A stretch of DNA of 64,000 bases from Pantoea dispersa. GTDB taxonomy: Bacteria; Pseudomonadota; Gammaproteobacteria; Enterobacterales; Enterobacteriaceae. The number at the start of each line of letters is the position of its first letter. Within the stretch, counting starts at the first letter, position 1. The stretch lies in assembly GCF_014155765.1 (NCBI RefSeq), contig NZ_SCKT01000003.1, forward strand, positions 503,304 to 567,303, written 5' to 3'. Shown here one piece after another: positions 61,563 through 64,000 of the stretch. Both the position numbers and the translations under genes were made by a program. The notes beneath the pieces were generated by a model that did no database searches, was not told the DNA's origin, and was given only the letters and a program-made list of their open reading frames with translations.

Positions 61563-62613
61563 ATGCCCGCGCCAGCTGCTGTAACTGCTGCGCAATCTCC
61601 GCCACATCCACCTGCTGCTGCAACGGCGCCGCCGTGGTGGCGCGCAGGACCAGTTCGGTCTCCAGCGGCTGACTGTCCGGTATCTCTCCCTCCAGCTGCG
61701 CCAGCAGACGATCGACGCTCACCGTGCCTAACTGCTGTAAATCCTGGCGCACCGTGGTCAGCGGTGGCTGATACCACGCGCTCTCCGCCGTATCGTCGTA
61801 ACCGATGATCGACATCTCCGCCGGAATTCGTACGCCATGCTGATGCAGCGCGCGCATCGCGCCCAGCGCCATTTGATCGTTAGCCACCAGCAGCGCCTGC
61901 GGCAGCTGGTCGGGCAGCCGGGTCAGCAGCGCCTGATAGCCGGACGCTGCGCTCCAGTCGCCGCTCAGTACGCAGTCCGGCACCAGCTGATGACGCGCCA
62001 GCGCCTGTTGCCAGGCGCTAAATCGCGCCCGCGCTGACGCGGAGCTTGCAGGCCCGTTCAGCACGCCAATCTGCCGGTGGCCGAGCGCCACCAGATGATC
62101 CACCGCCTGCTGCGCACCGCTGGTGCTCCGGTACTGACACTGCGCCACGGCCGCGCTGCGCTCCACATCTAAAAACAGCGTCGGTTTGCTGCCGCACTGC
62201 TGCTGAATCTGCGCCGCCTGCGCGGCATCCAGCGGCAGGTTGATCAGCAGAGCATCGACGCGCTGCGCCAGCAGTTCATGCACCGTGTCCTGCGCGTGGC
62301 TGGTGGCATTGGCCATGGCGATCACCAGATGATAGCCCTGCGCCGCCGCGCGCTGCTGAATCGCCGAAGCAATCTGCGCTGGCGCCATTAGCGCCAGATC
62401 GCTGGTCGCCAGACCGAGCGTGCGCGTGGCCTTGCCGGCCAGCTGCTGCGCGACCCGGTTTGGCACGTAGCTGAGCTGCTGCATCGCGGCTTCCACCCGC
62501 GCGCGGGTGCGGGGTGACACCTGCGCCGAATGGTTCAGCACCCGGGAAACCGTTTGATAGGAGACGCCAGCCAGCCGGGCGACATCGTCAAGCGTTACGG
62601 AACGCGCTGTCAT
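61546..62613 (-). CDS. lacI: LacI-type transcriptional repressor with tetramerisation tail
   Basis: 355-residue repressor very close to E. coli LacI in layout (360). The DNA-binding headpiece VTLDDVARLAGVSYQTVSRV carries YQ in the recognition helix as in LacI. The hinge LSYVPNRVAQQLAGK, the core block LLVANDQMALGAMRAL and the GYDDT motif follow. The C-terminal leucine heptads VAEIAQQLQQLARALKR correspond to the LacI tetramerisation helix. ATG at 62613 is the family start. No lacZ or lacY is beside it; the divergent gene is YdcF-like. The ligand may be a galactoside, but this is inferred. Confidence 0.88.
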   Translation of the reverse strand: MTARSVTLDDVARLAGVSYQTVSRVLNHSAQVSPRTRARVEAAMQQLSYVPNRVAQQLAGKATRTLGLATSDLALMAPAQIASAIQQRAAAQGYHLVIAMANATSHAQDTVHELLAQRVDALLINLPLDAAQAAQIQQQCGSKPTLFLDVERSAAVAQCQYRSTSGAQQAVDHLVALGHRQIGVLNGPASSASARARFSAWQQALARHQLVPDCVLSGDWSAASGYQALLTRLPDQLPQALLVANDQMALGAMRALHQHGVRIPAEMSIIGYDDTAESAWYQPPLTTVRQDLQQLGTVSVDRLLAQLEGEIPDSQPLETELVLRATTAAPLQQQVDVAEIAQQLQQLARALKRSP

Positions 62614-62677
62614 TGATCCCTCCTGATGAGAATGCGGCGAGTGTAGCAAATTTTTCCCTGCCGTCGCGGTATTAAGG

Positions 62678-62699
62678 CGTTACACTGCCAGTGATAACG
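62678..62699. promoter_or_regulatory. operator-like dyad between lacI-type and YdcF-like genes
   Basis: CGTTACACTG followed by CCAGTGATAACG is an imperfect palindrome centred on a CG-type step, in the divergent spacer. TACACT inside it could serve as a -10 for the rightward gene. Position and symmetry fit autoregulation by the LacI-type protein. Confidence 0.45.
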
Positions 62700-62712
62700 C
62701 AAGGAGAAAGTG

Positions 62713-63483
62713 ATGCAGCTCAATGACCATCAAATTCAGGATATCAACACCATTGCCGCCTGGCTGGCGCTCGATCAGCTGCCAAAGGACGGTACGCTGG
62801 AGGTCGATTTAGCCATACTTGCCGGACATGCGGTGCTGCCGAACGTCGAAGCGGTGATTGCGCTGGCGAAGAAATATCAGCTGCCGTTGCTGATCAGCGG
62901 CGGCATCGGTCACTCAACCGCGCTGCTGGCCGCGATGATTGCCAGCCATCCGCTCTACCGCCAGATCGACACCGCCGGCAAGGGCGAAGCGCAGCTGCTG
63001 GGCGAGATGGCGCGCGTGTTCGCTGAGCTGCCTGACGATCAGCTGCTGCTGGAAACCGCCTCACGCAACTGTGGCGAAAACGCCGTCCTGAGCCAGCGCC
63101 TGCTGGATGAGCAGCAGTGGCAGCCGCAGCGCGTGCTGCTGGTGCAGGATCCGTTGATGCAGCGCCGCAGCTGGGAAACCTTCCGCTGGCAGTGGCGCGA
63201 TCGCGAGCATGCGCCGGAATTCATCAGCTGGCCGGTGTTTGTGCCGCAGGTGATGATGGATGCGGGCATGCTGCGCATCGTTGGCGCGCCGCCGCAGGGG
63301 TTGTGGTCAGTGGAGCGTTTCCTGTCGTTGCTGATGGGCGAGGTGCAGCGCCTGCGTGACGACGCCAGCGGCTATGGCCCGAACGGCAAGGGGTTCTTCG
63401 GTCACGTTGATGTACCCGACGCGGTCGAAGCAGCCTGGCAGCGCCTGATGCAGCTGCCCGGTGTGCAGTCGCGGTTGGGTTGA
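62713..63483 (+). CDS. YdcF-family (DUF218) protein
   Basis: 256-residue DUF218/YdcF-like protein. LAILAGHAVLPNVEAVIALA near 24-48, LLISGGIGHSTALL and ETASRNCGENAVLSQRLL near 118 match the YdcF layout, which binds S-adenosylmethionine in E. coli YdcF; the physiological role is unknown. There is no membrane segment, unlike SanA/ElyC relatives. AAGGAG at 62701-62706 with 6-base spacing selects ATG 62713 over the GTG at 62710. Confidence 0.82.
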   Translation: MQLNDHQIQDINTIAAWLALDQLPKDGTLEVDLAILAGHAVLPNVEAVIALAKKYQLPLLISGGIGHSTALLAAMIASHPLYRQIDTAGKGEAQLLGEMARVFAELPDDQLLLETASRNCGENAVLSQRLLDEQQWQPQRVLLVQDPLMQRRSWETFRWQWRDREHAPEFISWPVFVPQVMMDAGMLRIVGAPPQGLWSVERFLSLLMGEVQRLRDDASGYGPNGKGFFGHVDVPDAVEAAWQRLMQLPGVQSRLG

Positions 63484-63535
63484 GCCGTCACCAAAAGCAT
63501 ATGTGATTGAGTAAAGAGAATATTCTGCCTTATCC

Positions 63536-63607
63536 GTAGCGGCGCAATTTATTGCGCAACCGGCCGCGGTGCGGAAATGCACATTGCGCGATAAATCGCG
63601 CCGCTAC
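63536..63607. repeat. palindromic intergenic repeat, GTAGCGGCGC family (copy 5)
   Basis: A forward arm starting GTAGCGGCGC at 63536 and an inverse arm ending GCGCCGCTAC at 63607 flank a loop with GTGCGGAAATGC, the same architecture and 72-base length as the copy at 3794-3865. Confidence 0.85.
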
Positions 63608-63699
63608 GGTTTGTGCGACTGGCTGGTGCCGCAATGACATGTCGCACAAATAACAGGATGCGCATTCATGCGCACCTGGCACGCCACGCACCGGACTGA

Positions 63700-64000
63700 T
63701 CACCGCGTCTGCAAATACACCTGCAAATTCACATACACCGCGTTCAGCAGCGGCGTCGCCACCGCATGGCGCGCGCCGCGCACCAGCAAATCGCCGATGA
63801 TCTGATCGGCTTCGATATCGTAGCCCTGGGTTAAATCGCGGTACATGGATGAGGTCATCGCCGCATCAGGATTGTTCAGCGTCTCATAAATCTTCGCCGT
63901 CACGGCCGGACGCTGTTGGTAGCCATCGGCGGTGATCACCGCCAGCACCTCAGCGAAAATGCCCTGTAGCAGCGCTTCACCACCGGCTGAACGCAGGATG
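63700..64000 (-). CDS. ketopantoate reductase family protein, C-terminal part (cut by window edge)
   Basis: The minus-strand frame is open from the right edge to a stop at 63700 (100 codons). The block MTSSMYRDLTQGYDIEADQI followed by IGDLLVRGARH is the conserved C-terminal signature of 2-dehydropantoate 2-reductases (PanE/ApbA family), which make pantoate with NADPH. The N-terminal cofactor domain lies outside the window. It could be a paralogue rather than panE itself. Confidence 0.85.
   Translation of the reverse strand, partial: ILRSAGGEALLQGIFAEVLAVITADGYQQRPAVTAKIYETLNNPDAAMTSSMYRDLTQGYDIEADQIIGDLLVRGARHAVATPLLNAVYVNLQVYLQTR

Overview
The window reads as a chromosomal segment of an Erwiniaceae bacterium (Pantoea/Erwinia-like). 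The backbone follows the Escherichia coli order udk-dcd-asmA-yegH ... galF ... gnd ... hisIFAHBCDG ... yeeZ ... sbcB-dacD ... yeeA-yeeX. The exopolysaccharide operon has the gene content of the amylovoran (ams) and stewartan (wce/cps) loci of plant-associated Erwinia and Pantoea. Species cannot be fixed from sequence reading alone.

Layout. (1) 0-5.5 kb: end of a PAP2 phosphatase gene, udk, dcd, asmA, and yegH on the minus strand. (2) 5.5-21.5 kb: a long regulatory leader with an RcsAB-like box and a JUMPstart/ops element, then a Wzx-type EPS operon: undecaprenyl-phosphate galactosyl transferase, wza, wzb, wzc, three glycosyltransferases, a WceF/AmsF-type beta-helix protein, a pyruvyl transferase, a fourth glycosyltransferase and wzx. 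No Wzy polymerase gene is present where ams/wce loci carry one. Factor-independent terminators and an ERIC element lie inside the operon. (3) 22-24 kb: galF and galE, which make or modulate UDP-sugars. (4) 24.0-33.7 kb: an AT-rich O-antigen region behind a second JUMPstart. Its plus-strand operon is wzm-wzt-glf plus three glycosyltransferases, two of them GlfT-like, which points to an ABC-transporter-exported galactofuranose-containing glycan. A convergent minus-strand operon holds a HAD-UbiA fusion (frameshifted here), an SMR-type small membrane protein and an SDR epimerase. Together they look like a polyprenyl-phosphate-pentose donor pathway.

(5) 34.1-39.6 kb: gnd with backbone-like composition, followed by a second AT-rich block containing a GtrII-like GT-C protein, a small ORF with its own terminator, and a phosphoethanolamine-transferase-like membrane sulfatase-fold protein. 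ugd and wzz are not between gnd and his. (6) 39.7-42.3 kb: an AstE/aspartoacylase-like peptidase, an amino-acid binding protein and a YbaK-type deacylase, all minus strand. (7) 42.4-49.7 kb: the complete his operon with hisL leader peptide, attenuator and promoter. (8) 49.8-50.7 kb: yeeZ.

(9) 50.9-56.8 kb: a putrescine-utilisation cluster (puuB, puuR and puuD minus; puuA and puuP plus), bracketed by two direct copies of a G/C-rich repeat. A 57-codon ORF overlaps the start of puuP. (10) 57-64 kb: sbcB, dacD, yeeA, yeeX, a LacI-type repressor divergent from a YdcF-family gene, and the end of a ketopantoate-reductase-like gene.

A short palindromic repeat with a GTAGCGGCGC arm recurs in at least five intergenic regions. 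No tRNA, rRNA, CRISPR array or insertion sequence was seen.
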